64,000 bases of DNA from Vibrio taketomensis. GTDB lineage: Bacteria > Pseudomonadota > Gammaproteobacteria > Enterobacterales > Vibrionaceae. Below are positions 43,579 through 52,575 of the stretch, one piece after another. Every line of letters starts with the position of its first letter. Position 1 is the stretch's first letter. The stretch is taken from contig NZ_AP019650.1 in the NCBI RefSeq assembly GCF_009938165.1, positions 1,277,332 to 1,341,331 on the forward strand. The letters run 5' to 3'. The notes below the pieces were generated by a model. That model was not told the DNA's origin and did no database searches. It was given only the letters and a program-made list of their open reading frames with translations. The position numbers and the translations under genes were made by a program.

Positions 43579-43785
43579 CTACTGACCTTTAACGCTCGGC
43601 TCTTGAATCTGATACAGCGTCTTTTGGTGCTCATCGCATACTTCTTCACAGTTACACTCACGCTCAATATCCAGTTGCGCTAAGCCGCCACAACTGCCTG
43701 CAATTGGTCGACGAGAAAACATCACACCAATCGCCATCAGGCTAATGATCACAACAAACCCAATAATCGTCAGCAGCCAAGTCAT
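43579..43785 (-). CDS. NqrM-like (DUF539) protein
   Basis: The 68-residue protein has one membrane helix, then RRPIAGSCGGLAQLDIERECNCEEVCD. The GSCGGL motif and Cys pattern are those of NqrM, the factor that helps mature the Na+-translocating NADH:quinone reductase, perhaps through iron delivery. No nqr or apbE gene is nearby. This may be a second copy serving another iron protein. Its start overlaps the stop of the NifX-like gene. Confidence 0.8.
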   Translation of the reverse strand: MTWLLTIIGFVVIISLMAIGVMFSRRPIAGSCGGLAQLDIERECNCEEVCDEHQKTLYQIQEPSVKGQ

Positions 43786-44222
43786 TTCATAATCCTTTTG
43801 ATCGCAGCGAATCTTGCCGAAAGTGGACTGGAGAGCAACGAGGGTTTTGTCGCGCTTTTTTTATGACCACAGCATCCGCCTTGTTTACGCGGTTCGCGGC
43901 CATACTCAATGCTCGTTACCACATCAAGTTGCGAAAAATCTAACTCTTCGATCTGTGCTTTTGGTGGCGACATCAGTACCTTGAGATTGTGGTCAAACAG
44001 ACGCTGCAGCATTTTTTTACCGATAGAACGCACCACAACAGCTTCCACCTTGTGGCTTTGTAGAATTTGCATCCACTGTTTTTTACGGCCGCAAGTTGAC
44101 GGGGTCTCTTCAAAGGCGATCAAGTGGCGTGTCTGGGCTTGGTCATCAACAATCACCACATGCGGTGAACGAGAAAAATGGTTGGCGACGGCAAAATTTT
44201 GGCTAGGGATGGCGTAAATCAT
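43782..44222 (-). CDS. NifX/NafY-like (Fe-Mo cofactor binding domain) protein
   Basis: The protein of about 146 residues has the dinitrogenase FeMo-cofactor domain (IYAIPSQNFAVANHFSRSPHVVIVDD, later VVVRSIGKKMLQRLFDHNLKVL). A GGCCGHKK element near residue 125 may bind metal. The start at 44222 has AGGT upstream. It shares an operon with the NqrM-like gene and lies near DUF134, as is common. An iron-sulfur or metal carrier role is likely; nitrogen fixation is not implied. Confidence 0.82.
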   Translation of the reverse strand: MIYAIPSQNFAVANHFSRSPHVVIVDDQAQTRHLIAFEETPSTCGRKKQWMQILQSHKVEAVVVRSIGKKMLQRLFDHNLKVLMSPPKAQIEELDFSQLDVVTSIEYGREPRKQGGCCGHKKSATKPSLLSSPLSARFAAIKRIMK

Positions 44223-44299
44223 AGTGGCGTACCTATTCGTCAAAGCGAGCAATCAATCAAGATTGATCGGTGAATATTAGTCAACAGATAGCACACTAT

Positions 44300-44335
44300 A
44301 TTGCTAGTTATTGGCATATGCCAATAACTAGCAAT
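44300..44335. promoter_or_regulatory. 36-bp perfect palindrome
   Basis: The first arm is ATTGCTAGTTATTGGCAT and the second is its exact reverse complement, with no spacer. It lies 78 bases before the NifX-like gene and about 20 after the exonuclease stop. The central TTGGCAT-ATGCCAA may be the core of an operator, or the whole may be a cruciform or terminator. Confidence 0.85.
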
Positions 44336-44357
44336 GAGATCTTAGATTGCGCTCAAA

Positions 44358-45002
44358 TTATGCTTGAGGTTGGTAACGCAAAGCTTGTTTTCGAAGCAGA
44401 TTATCGATCGCTCCTTTCGGCGTTTTAGCGATTTTCATCATCAGCTCAAAGCTTGGTTCTGAGATCTGGTATTTAACTTTGAGAGTATCAAGTTGGATTT
44501 GCCACAAACGTGCCGTCATTTCAGCATCGGCTAATGCACGGTGAAATACACCATCATTATCAATGCGATGCGCACTGACTAGATCACCGAGTTTATGCGA
44601 CGTCAGTTCTTGATGCAGTCGACGTGATACAAGTAGGGAACAAGCAAACTGACCATCATAATTACGCTCAATCAACTCAAATTCCGCGTCTAGAAAGCGT
44701 TGGTCGAAAGACGCATTGTGCGCCAGCAAATTACTGCCTTGAATGAAATCAGCGAACTGATCCATGACTTCAGCGCAACTGGGTGCCCCATGCAGCATTG
44801 CGTTAGAAATTCCAGTGTAGCTTTCAATAAACCCACTGACGCGAAAGCCTGGGTTCATTAAGCTCTGAAAGCGATCAACGACCTTACCTTGGTGTAATTT
44901 AACCGCACCGATCTCGATGGCACGATCGCCTTGCTGTGGAGAAAGCCCGGTTGTTTCAAAGTCGAGCACAATAATCGAATCGGCATTAGAACAAATAGCC
45001 AC
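44358..45002 (-). CDS. DnaQ-type 3'-5' exonuclease
   Basis: The protein of about 214 residues has the DEDDh motifs: [14 protein letters not shown] near residue 12 (Asp and Glu), [14 protein letters not shown] (Asp) and [14 protein letters not shown] (His and Asp). The GTG at 45002 with AGGTG upstream is preferred to a longer frame start at 45104. It resembles the proofreading epsilon subunit family but lacks a polymerase partner here. It may act on DNA or RNA. Confidence 0.88.
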   Translation of the reverse strand: MAICSNADSIIVLDFETTGLSPQQGDRAIEIGAVKLHQGKVVDRFQSLMNPGFRVSGFIESYTGISNAMLHGAPSCAEVMDQFADFIQGSNLLAHNASFDQRFLDAEFELIERNYDGQFACSLLVSRRLHQELTSHKLGDLVSAHRIDNDGVFHRALADAEMTARLWQIQLDTLKVKYQISEPSFELMMKIAKTPKGAIDNLLRKQALRYQPQA

Positions 45003-45118
45003 ACTACACCTAAAAATTGACCTAATTAAAGGTGAAGTGTACTGACCATTTACTACGGAAGCAAAACATCTATTCAAGGCATAGGAAAAGCGATTTTTGC
45101 CCACATGAGTGAGGCGAT

Positions 45119-45439
45119 TTATTTCAGCTTTGGACTCGCGACTTGCATGATAAAACGGACCAATATCGCTTGCGCCTCAGGGCTAAGCAAACGCGCAGCG
45201 GCGCAAAAATCGGCCGATGTGATGGGCTGTACCTCTTTGACATCTAAAGCAACATCCAAATCAGTCATGTTTAAAGCGCGTGTAATTGAGCGATATTGTG
45301 ACAACTTCATATCTGATTCTCCACGCTCAATTCGCTGATAAGTCTTGAGGCTCATTCCCGCTATTTCCGCTATTTGCTGCCCCGTCATATGTGCTGCCTT
45401 ACGACGCTCGATCAGTACCTTTACGATAGGATCAATCAT
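45119..45439 (-). CDS. XRE-family helix-turn-helix protein
   Basis: The protein of about 106 residues has an HTH_3 domain at residues 10-60 ([26 protein letters not shown]). AAGGGGG precedes the ATG at 45439. A short C-terminal helical tail follows. It lies about 110 bases upstream of the exonuclease gene on the same strand. Its target is unknown. Confidence 0.85.
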   Translation of the reverse strand: MIDPIVKVLIERRKAAHMTGQQIAEIAGMSLKTYQRIERGESDMKLSQYRSITRALNMTDLDVALDVKEVQPITSADFCAAARLLSPEAQAILVRFIMQVASPKLK

Positions 45440-45582
45440 CTTTCCCCCTTCAGAAACGGACATATTTGACCTATTTAAGGCAATTAGTAGACCAAGTTAA
45501 CCAGTGGTTATTTACGCAGCGCATCTCAGCTTGAAAATAGTCTCTTTTTGAGTCACTTAACCTAAATAACCTTAATGATTAC

Positions 45583-45897
45583 ATGGATAAAAATAACAAT
45601 CACACCGATGCAAGTTGCGAAAATGAACATTGCAATTTGCAAATACTCTTTGCGCATTTGCTAAATGAAATTAAAGACAAAGCTGAGCAATCAGGAAACA
45701 ACACGCAAGAGCTCATTCATCGCTCGCAAAATAGGCTGCACAAATACAAAGACTTGGTGATTCATTTACCACACATCGATGAAAGTGAGGTGTTTCTCAT
45801 GTATACCTCGCTATCACCAGCCGAGCGTAAGTTTGCCAAAGCGGGGACAGAAGCGCTCTCTTTTGCCATTGATGCCTTAGAACAAGCGAAGTCGTAA
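45583..45897 (+). CDS. Hypothetical protein
   Basis: I do not recognise this 104-residue protein. It is mostly helical, with two Cys near the start (ASCENEHCNLQ) and a middle rich in His and Lys. It is divergent from the XRE gene with 143 bases between, so the XRE protein may control it. Confidence 0.6.
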   Translation: MDKNNNHTDASCENEHCNLQILFAHLLNEIKDKAEQSGNNTQELIHRSQNRLHKYKDLVIHLPHIDESEVFLMYTSLSPAERKFAKAGTEALSFAIDALEQAKS

Positions 45898-46065
45898 CCA
45901 TATTTACGCCCCTATTTTGGGGCGTGACTGTCTACATTTCCCCTCTTTCCCTATCAAAAGCACGATAGTTAATACCAAACTTGCACGCCATTGAATAACC
46001 TATCGTTTCAAACTCAGTTATGGTTTATCCTAACTTCTATAATTGTTTGTTATGGTAATCACGTC

Positions 46066-46956
46066 ATGCTTAACCCTGTTTGGTTAAAAACGTTTATCAC
46101 TCTGATAGAAACTGGCCATTTTACTCGTACCGCCGAGAAACTGTTTATGACCCAACCAGGGGTCAGTCAGCACATAAAGAAACTCGAAAGGGAATGTGGA
46201 CATTTGTTGATTGAGCGAAACAACAAAAGTTTTGATATCACCACTCAAGGTCAAGCAGTGTATGACTACGCGAAGAAGCAGCAACAATTAGAAGCGCAAT
46301 TGATTGCCGGGCTTGAACCAGACTCTCCATATAAAGGAACAGTTAGGCTGGCTTGTTCAGGATCTTTAGCTTTACTGCTCTATCCACACCTATTGGATCT
46401 TCAAGATCAGCACCGTGAATTGATCCCCCATATTGAAGCAGCGCCAAAACGTAAAGTGATCGCCGATATTCTCTCTGGTGACGCGGATATTGGCATTGTC
46501 ACCAGTATTCCGACAGATAAGCGTCTAGTCAGCCAACAGCTTTCGATCGAGCCACTATGCTTAATGCTGCCCCTGTCTGCAAACATCAGTGAATTCAACC
46601 TCAGCTCTTTAGAACATATCGGACTAATTAATCATCCCGATGCGGAGAACTATCTTTCTTTATATTGCGATCTGGCAGGAGAGCGCTGGCTACAAGAGGT
46701 ACGTTTCGACAAACTGCCAATCACCGGTTACGTTAATCAGCTCAGCCAAATATTATTGCCTGTAGCCAAGGGACTAGGCTTCACTGTACTGCCTATGAGC
46801 GCATTAGAGAATTTCCCGCATAAAGAACAAATAACGGTATATCAACCTCAAGAGCAGGTCTCTGAGACTCTGTATTTGATCACGAAACAGCGAGCCAACG
46901 CGCCACTGAGGTTCGCCACTGTGATAAATCAGATTGAATCGGTTCTTACAAGATAA
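46066..46956 (+). CDS. LysR-type regulator
   Basis: The protein of about 296 residues has a LysR helix-turn-helix in the first 60 residues (GHFTRTAEKLFMTQPGVSQHIKKLERECG). A start at 45991 would add a hydrophobic stretch that does not belong to the family, so 46066 is chosen. No divergent target is evident. Confidence 0.86.
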   Translation: MLNPVWLKTFITLIETGHFTRTAEKLFMTQPGVSQHIKKLERECGHLLIERNNKSFDITTQGQAVYDYAKKQQQLEAQLIAGLEPDSPYKGTVRLACSGSLALLLYPHLLDLQDQHRELIPHIEAAPKRKVIADILSGDADIGIVTSIPTDKRLVSQQLSIEPLCLMLPLSANISEFNLSSLEHIGLINHPDAENYLSLYCDLAGERWLQEVRFDKLPITGYVNQLSQILLPVAKGLGFTVLPMSALENFPHKEQITVYQPQEQVSETLYLITKQRANAPLRFATVINQIESVLTR

Positions 46957-46987
46957 GTCGCAACGAGAAAACGCGAGCCAGAAAATG

Positions 46988-47012
46988 AAAAAGAGCCATT
47001 AGGCTCTCTTTT
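46988..47012. terminator. Bidirectional terminator
   Basis: AGAGCC and GGCTCT form the stem with a 4-base loop. A and T runs flank it on both sides, serving the LysR gene and the small gene on the other strand. Confidence 0.75.
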
Positions 47013-47033
47013 CACACATCGAACAATTGGAAT

Positions 47034-47186
47034 TTATGCTTCTAGCACGTCTTGTCCTGTCATCTCACATACTAATAATGCTTCATCGATATCCACATGC
47101 ATGCCCATCATTGGCAAACCGTGGTGACAAACCCAAGAGCCCAAAAACACGCCGATAGCGACTGCCAGAAATGCTAAAACTAACAT
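47034..47186 (-). CDS. Small membrane protein
   Basis: The start at 47186 has a strong AGAGAGGT site and gives 50 residues: a single hydrophobic helix MLVLAFLAVAIGVFLGSW, then CHHGLPMMGMHVDIDEALL. Some Cys, His and Met residues could bind metal. I know of no function. Confidence 0.65.
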   Translation of the reverse strand: MLVLAFLAVAIGVFLGSWVCHHGLPMMGMHVDIDEALLVCEMTGQDVLEA

Positions 47187-47366
47187 AGCGTTACCTCTCT
47201 TTGGTTGTTTCGATATTATTAATTTACGCTCCGATAACGCGTTAGTCAATTAAGTGAATAACAAAATCGATACATCATCACAAAAAATATGCCAACCAAA
47301 CTTTTCATCTAAGACTATTTTTTGTTCGATTTTCCTTGATTAGAAACCGGTCACAATTTAATGTAC

Positions 47367-47388
47367 AAATCTGATCTAAATCACATCC
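47367..47388. promoter_or_regulatory. CRP-like binding site
   Basis: The core CTGATCTAAATCACA and its flanks match 18 of 22 positions of the E. coli CRP consensus. It lies in the 520-base gap between the small membrane gene (divergent) and the micropeptide gene. It could act on either side; an AT-rich inverted repeat (AAGATTTAA with TTAAATCTT) lies at 47489-47523. Confidence 0.6.
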
Positions 47389-47705
47389 CAACACTGGTGG
47401 TGAAAAGGCTCAGCATCAATTTTTGTTGGCATTATTCCTGCAAGAATTAAGGTGTGCGGCAAACGTTACGTTAAATTACTGTTTTGGTAAGATTTAATTT
47501 TTATGAATTTAAGATTAAATCTTGAAGACATCTTTATGATAGTGAGATGTCATCCATATTAAGAGTTCAAGACAACATAAATTCCGCATAAAAATGTGAC
47601 GAAAATCCTAGCTATCCGATAAAAACAAAGCTACATTCGAATAGTTCATGAGGAACTGTATTCACCCATGCTCATATCGGAGCAAGATTTTAGTGAGGGA
47701 ATATC

Positions 47706-47789
47706 ATGAAGAAAATGAGAAAAGCACAATTACATCGTATTCGCATCCAATACTGGAAAGAAGTGGCGAAACAAGTAACTAAAGCGTAG
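47706..47789 (+). CDS. 27-residue basic micropeptide
   Basis: The ATG follows GAGGGA at 7 bases and gives MKKMRKAQLHRIRIQYWKEV plus seven residues, rich in Lys and Arg and amphipathic as a helix. A Rho-independent terminator lies 23 bases after the stop, so a short dedicated transcript is likely. It could be a small protein, or a small RNA with coding capacity. No homologue is known to me. Confidence 0.6.
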   Translation: MKKMRKAQLHRIRIQYWKEVAKQVTKA

Positions 47790-47812
47790 TAATTCGTGTC
47801 TATGAAACGTCT

Positions 47813-47844
47813 AAGCTGGCCCTGATGCCAGCTTTTGCTTTTTT
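47813..47844 (+). terminator. Terminator of the micropeptide transcript
   Basis: AAGCTGGC and GCCAGCTT form an 8-bp stem with a 6-base loop; a T-rich tail follows (TTGCTTTTTT). Confidence 0.9.
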
Positions 47845-47947
47845 AGCGCCAAGTAAAACTGCCCGCGAAGCTATATTTTCTGCTGGCTAATCAAAGCCAA
47901 GCAAACCGACAGTCTGTCACTTATTAGAAAACTGCGTCTTTTACCCT

Positions 47948-48781
47948 TTAAGCAACACGATCGGTGGTTGGCAACGCTGCAGCTAACTCTTGTAAAATTG
48001 ATAATGTAGATTTGGCAAAAATGTGTTTGTCTTTCCACCCAACCAATTGCACCATTCTCACTTTTCCAGACAGTAGCGCTTGGCTTACGATACGATTCAC
48101 CATCTGCACATCCAGACTGCGCTCTGAACTGAGCTGTGATGGGCAACTTAATGACATTAAATCGATGTTGAGCACCACATGCTCACAATGTGCTAAATAG
48201 CTATCTATCTGCTCTTTCAAATGGAATCGTTGGGTAAATTGACACTCAGACAAGGTTAGCCAATCGCAGCCAAGATCTTCTGCATATTCAATGGTTTTTT
48301 CGTTTTGACGAGCACCATCAATGCCCATACAAAATAAGCGCAGATCATGAAAACGCGCCATGGCAAAATGATAGGCAGAGCCAAGCTCCGGCTCTAGTGT
48401 CGCTTTGATCTCAAATTGATTCCCAATATGAATCACACCAACGTCTTTACGATTCGCCATGATCAAAGGTAGTGCATGCAGCACGCCTTCCGTGCAGTTA
48501 CTGAATACGACAGGTAGGGTCTGCGATTCAAAATAACGGCTCAGATTCAATTGATAACGGCCAATCATTTGTTCAGATAAGCGATAATGACCACCGTTAA
48601 GCCAGCGTGTGTGCTTCTGCTCTGCCAACCATTCAAAGACATCTTGCAGACTTTGATCGGCCATTTCGAACTCAACTTGCTTCATGGGTTTAATCGATTG
48701 AGCAATACTCATCAATACCATTGGAAAAGCAGATGTATTAGCCACTCGTTGAGTTTTATTACGTCGAAATAGACCGAACAT
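47948..48781 (-). CDS. Degenerate ureohydrolase (arginase)-like protein
   Basis: The 277-residue protein has the overall plan of the arginase/agmatinase family, but the metal ligands are altered. The expected GGxHS, DAHxD and SxDxDxxDP places read GGHYRLS, GVIHIGNQFEI and NIDLMSLSCPS. The order, the GIDGARQNE and the TLSILQELAAAL end fit the fold. It is therefore probably catalytically inactive or has a new role. It is 5 bases after the IclR gene, in one operon. The family call is by pattern reading only. Confidence 0.6.
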   Translation of the reverse strand: MFGLFRRNKTQRVANTSAFPMVLMSIAQSIKPMKQVEFEMADQSLQDVFEWLAEQKHTRWLNGGHYRLSEQMIGRYQLNLSRYFESQTLPVVFSNCTEGVLHALPLIMANRKDVGVIHIGNQFEIKATLEPELGSAYHFAMARFHDLRLFCMGIDGARQNEKTIEYAEDLGCDWLTLSECQFTQRFHLKEQIDSYLAHCEHVVLNIDLMSLSCPSQLSSERSLDVQMVNRIVSQALLSGKVRMVQLVGWKDKHIFAKSTLSILQELAAALPTTDRVA

Positions 48782-48786
48782 ATTCG

Positions 48787-49512
48787 CTACCTTTCTGGGG
48801 GCAAAGCCCTAGCTGCTTGAAGGACGTGAAGAATGATCCTTTGCTGGTTTTGCTGAACTCGGTGTGCAGGTGCCATTACCGAAATCGCCCCGACCAGTTT
48901 AGATCCTTTCATCACTGGAGCACTGATGCCTGACACGCCAGGATCAATCTCCGATGTACTAAATGCGTATCCCTGCGCACGAATCGCCTCAAGATCATTT
49001 TGCCATTCGCTAATTCGATGAGCTTCACCGAAATGACGCAGGATTTTTTCACGCCTTTGGGCGGGCATGAAAGCCAGCATAACTTTTGAGGATGCGCCCC
49101 TCAAAAGCGGCTGGCTCTGCCCTTGAACATAGCTACAACGCAATGCTTGCATACTCTCTTTACGGCTTACGCAAAGAGCTCGGTAGCCTACAGGCACCAT
49201 ATATGCGGCCATTTCACCAGTTTGTTTTTGTAAACGGTTTAGCACTGCGTCGACCGCATCTAAATCGTGTTGGCTGGTTTCATAGCTGCGCATTAAAAGC
49301 AATGCAGCCGGACCGATGATCAAGGTTTTGTCACTTGGACTTTCCTCAATCAAGTTCCATTCTTTTAATAATTTGAGGTGTCGATACAGACTACTGATCG
49401 GCGTACCTAACATATCGCTAAGTGTCTTAGCGGTTACAGGCTCATCATTTACCGCAACTTGCATCAGCAATTGCAGTAACTTTTCATTTACCTGACCTGA
49501 ATTTTGTTTCAT
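48787..49512 (-). CDS. IclR-family regulator
   Basis: The protein of about 241 residues has an IclR winged helix in residues 10-70 (TAKTLSDMLGTPISSLYRHLKLL) and the ligand domain with LLRGASSKVMLAFMPAQRR and EIDPGVSGISAPVM. It precedes the ureohydrolase-like gene. A GTG at 49521 is an alternative start. It may sense a small aromatic or organic acid, but no target is known. Confidence 0.88.
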   Translation of the reverse strand: MKQNSGQVNEKLLQLLMQVAVNDEPVTAKTLSDMLGTPISSLYRHLKLLKEWNLIEESPSDKTLIIGPAALLLMRSYETSQHDLDAVDAVLNRLQKQTGEMAAYMVPVGYRALCVSRKESMQALRCSYVQGQSQPLLRGASSKVMLAFMPAQRREKILRHFGEAHRISEWQNDLEAIRAQGYAFSTSEIDPGVSGISAPVMKGSKLVGAISVMAPAHRVQQNQQRIILHVLQAARALPPER

Positions 49513-49890
49513 TGAATTCACACTGATGTTTTAACGTTTCAATTTGTATTGACCAAATCCTATTCCTAGAATATGAGAATTTATTATCACGCAGAATAAC
49601 GTTTTCTCATTATATAGGAATGATGAGCGATTTATTCATTTACCGTACTGAGGGATGCAAACGTTTAGCTAAAATTTGTCTTATTTAAGTAGGATTACAG
49701 GCAATAGATGGCGTGCAAATGAATATTTGGTGAAATGACGCAAGGGAAGTGAAAACAGCATTTCTTGATAGACGAGAAAAATAGAAAAGAAATATATCGA
49801 CGAATAACCAGTAGATTATGTGCCGATGTGGGTACCAACATAACGCTCAACGACCACACATCGACGCCAGTATTTAGCGAAAGTGAACAA
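49513..49890. other. Intergenic region upstream of the IclR gene
   Basis: These 378 bases hold the IclR promoter region and the 3' end of the FapA-like transcript. No convincing gene, RNA or repeat is seen. Confidence 0.5.
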
Positions 49891-51567
49891 CTAGATATCT
49901 TCTTCCAACATATCTTCATCGATAAGCGATTTGCAGCTGATTTTGTAGTGATCATAAGAAAATACCGCTGAGCCATGCACACGTTTAGTCGTGACTTTGT
50001 CTTCCCCAAACTGGACAATCACTCGGGTATACACTTTCTTCGTCGCTTGCACTGTATTTTCTTCTAGCAGACGGTCAAATTCTTCGGCATGCACATCGCG
50101 CGCAATCTTTATCTTTTCCATCTGAGCACTCGCTGTCGCTTTCTTCTTATCCAGCTTGGCTTCATCTTCTGGGTTGCGCTCAGCCTTAGGGCGTTTTTTC
50201 ATCTCGAGTTCTTTACGCACCAACCCCATCGTGACTTCTTGGGCGGTTTGATAGTGCTCTTTGTATTTAACTTGGCGCTCTTTGTGCATCTTGTAACGAG
50301 CAAAAGCGTGAACGTGCGTTGCGGTATCGCCTTCTACCCCCAAGTTCACACACACCACCTTGCCTCCAACCTTGGCGGTTCCGCCACTCAACGTACCTTG
50401 ACGGCCATTTGAGTCAGACACCGTCAGATCATTACCACAACGAATTTCGTTGTTCATACAGTGGATCTGCAGATCAATATTCTGCCCAGCTTGTAGCTCA
50501 GCAAATTGCGCATAGTTAGCCGAAATGGATCCTCCAGCTTTGACAATACAAGTTTTCTCTTGATCTTCAGAGACATTATGCCCAATGATCCCTTTACAGA
50601 TCTCTATATCACCTTGTGCTTGAACATCCGCAGATTCAACAAATCCATGAATGATCGCATTGCCCGTCACCCGCACTTTCATATCAGACTCGATGTTGCC
50701 CTTAACGATAAGGTTTCCTTTGAATTTGATATGTCCAGTCGCCACGCCGATGCTTTCCAGCACTAACACTTCGTCTACGTCGACACTGCATTGATGCAAA
50801 ATCGGCATGCCCGTTGTTGTCGCAACCAGAACATTGGGGTCACTCTCTGAAAACGCCGTGCCTTTGCCCTCTTTGAGAGGCAAATCATTTCCTGCACCAA
50901 CTTCTATTATTTTGCCTTGAACCGTTAGACCCGGTTCACCTTGTGTTGGTGGCATCTTACGCATCAATGGTTGCCCAACGGCCACGCTTACGGTTTCACC
51001 GAGATTAAGCATATCAACCTTGCCTGCTTCCTCTTCAACCGGAGCAAGTACTTGCTTTGAGATATCCTTAATCAATGGAATAAAACGCGCGTCACGCCCC
51101 TCTTTCGGCTTTTTACCCACAGCAACCGCTTGTGTGTATTTTTTCCCCGGTTTAAGTTGCGCGCTCACCGCCAACACTTTTTTAAGCGCTAATTTATTGA
51201 TACCTTTGGTCACCGAAGCAGAAGCCAGCGCATGGATAACTTTAGGACCATCAAGTGGCTTACCCCCATAGGCTCCTGTCACCACCATACTGGCTAACAT
51301 TCCGTCGTCTGAAATAACCATCTCAACATCGGCATCTAACTTTTCTGCGACAAGAACGCCCTTAAACGCTTCACCTTTCCCCTCTTTCGCTAATGTGAGA
51401 AATCTATGGACATCGTCCTGATGAACGAAATAAGACGCAGCGCCAAGTGACGCAACAGCTTCGTTAAACCCAACTAAATCCATATCACTTGGCAGTGACA
51501 TTTCTTTAGGCAGTTTCGCCATAATTTGTTTCTTATCGTCAGAGAAAACGACGATTTCTTCCCACAT
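49891..51567 (-). CDS. FapA-like DUF342 protein
   Basis: The 558-residue protein belongs to the DUF342 family. The middle shows the parallel beta-helix repeat pattern (GHIKFKGNLIVKGNIESDMKV, VTGNAIIHGFVESADVQAQGDIEI), and the C-terminal third is a charged coiled coil (residues about 430-510). Family members include FapA, which affects cell envelope or flagellar functions in Vibrio. The gene stands alone. Confidence 0.85.
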   Translation of the reverse strand: MWEEIVVFSDDKKQIMAKLPKEMSLPSDMDLVGFNEAVASLGAASYFVHQDDVHRFLTLAKEGKGEAFKGVLVAEKLDADVEMVISDDGMLASMVVTGAYGGKPLDGPKVIHALASASVTKGINKLALKKVLAVSAQLKPGKKYTQAVAVGKKPKEGRDARFIPLIKDISKQVLAPVEEEAGKVDMLNLGETVSVAVGQPLMRKMPPTQGEPGLTVQGKIIEVGAGNDLPLKEGKGTAFSESDPNVLVATTTGMPILHQCSVDVDEVLVLESIGVATGHIKFKGNLIVKGNIESDMKVRVTGNAIIHGFVESADVQAQGDIEICKGIIGHNVSEDQEKTCIVKAGGSISANYAQFAELQAGQNIDLQIHCMNNEIRCGNDLTVSDSNGRQGTLSGGTAKVGGKVVCVNLGVEGDTATHVHAFARYKMHKERQVKYKEHYQTAQEVTMGLVRKELEMKKRPKAERNPEDEAKLDKKKATASAQMEKIKIARDVHAEEFDRLLEENTVQATKKVYTRVIVQFGEDKVTTKRVHGSAVFSYDHYKISCKSLIDEDMLEEDI

Positions 51568-51813
51568 GCTTTATCCTAAATGGAGACAGTTCAACTTTGA
51601 GTGTATATAAGTTCTCGAGATATAAGTATGAAAGCGATAGCATTTTCAGGCATAAGTCAGTGAAAACTCGCCAAAGAGAAGTAACAAAGCGTGTCTGATA
51701 ACAAATCGACACTATTTTTTGATGCTCAGCTTACCAAAGTATGGTTTTAAAGAAGAAGAGATAATGCGTGGCGAGAGAATTCACCACGCTTTGAATCAAC
51801 ACGAGTTGAGGAA

Positions 51814-52350
51814 TTAGAAGTGGAAACGAGCACCGGTGTAGAAACCACCCACCTGCACTTTGTAATCGTCAAAATGCGCGGTTGCGATTTTATAGCCAAG
51901 ACCGATAGAGAAGCTCTCACCAATCTGATAACCAAATTCACCGCCTAGTTGATAACCTACTTTACTGTCATCTTTCATGCCCGCATCGGTAAAATCGATT
52001 TTCATATCACCAATACCTGCGATAACAGCAAGGTACCAGTTTTCTTCGTAAAACACCGGTTTTAGATTCAAAAATAGACCACGGCCATCAACGGTACCCG
52101 TCGTGAGGTCCGCTTCACCATAAAGGCTATATTCAAGCTCTGCGATAATGCTGACATTTTCTCTTGATTGCGTTTCATAACCCGCAATCAAGTTAAAACT
52201 GTTGTCGTTTTGCGATGACGACTCTAAACCGGATACGTCAAATTCAGTGTCGTTCTCAAAAGTAAAATCGGCTCCAACAAAGAAGCCAGGGTTTGCAAAT
52301 GCTGGCGTGCTAAGTAGCGCCGCAAGCAGAGTAAGATTCTTTATCTTCAT
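51814..52350 (-). CDS. Small outer membrane beta-barrel protein
   Basis: The protein of about 178 residues has a signal peptide (cut after AFA, before NPGFFVG) and alternating beta strands ending in RFHF with a terminal Phe. It resembles the 8-stranded OmpA/OmpW-like barrels. The ATG at 52350 follows AGGTG. Its role is unknown. Confidence 0.82.
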   Translation of the reverse strand: MKIKNLTLLAALLSTPAFANPGFFVGADFTFENDTEFDVSGLESSSQNDNSFNLIAGYETQSRENVSIIAELEYSLYGEADLTTGTVDGRGLFLNLKPVFYEENWYLAVIAGIGDMKIDFTDAGMKDDSKVGYQLGGEFGYQIGESFSIGLGYKIATAHFDDYKVQVGGFYTGARFHF

Positions 52351-52575
52351 CACCTAGATCCATCTGATGCTATAACATCATGACGTTAAACATTTTTATT
52401 AGGATCTGCAACGGAGTTTTCTTAGAGTGGATCGCAGTGATTTAAGAATTAAATTACATCATTACATTGTGCCGATCGATGCCTTAACAACCGCGTAAAA
52501 AAGCAAGCACTTCAAGCTGGGTGTACACTTTATGTTCAAGCTGCATCATCACGCAGGGTTCTGACTGGGAATACG

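Noticed and set aside
45991..46065. N-terminal extension of the LysR gene
   Set aside because: It adds a hydrophobic stretch absent from LysR proteins; the internal ATG at 46066 matches the family start.
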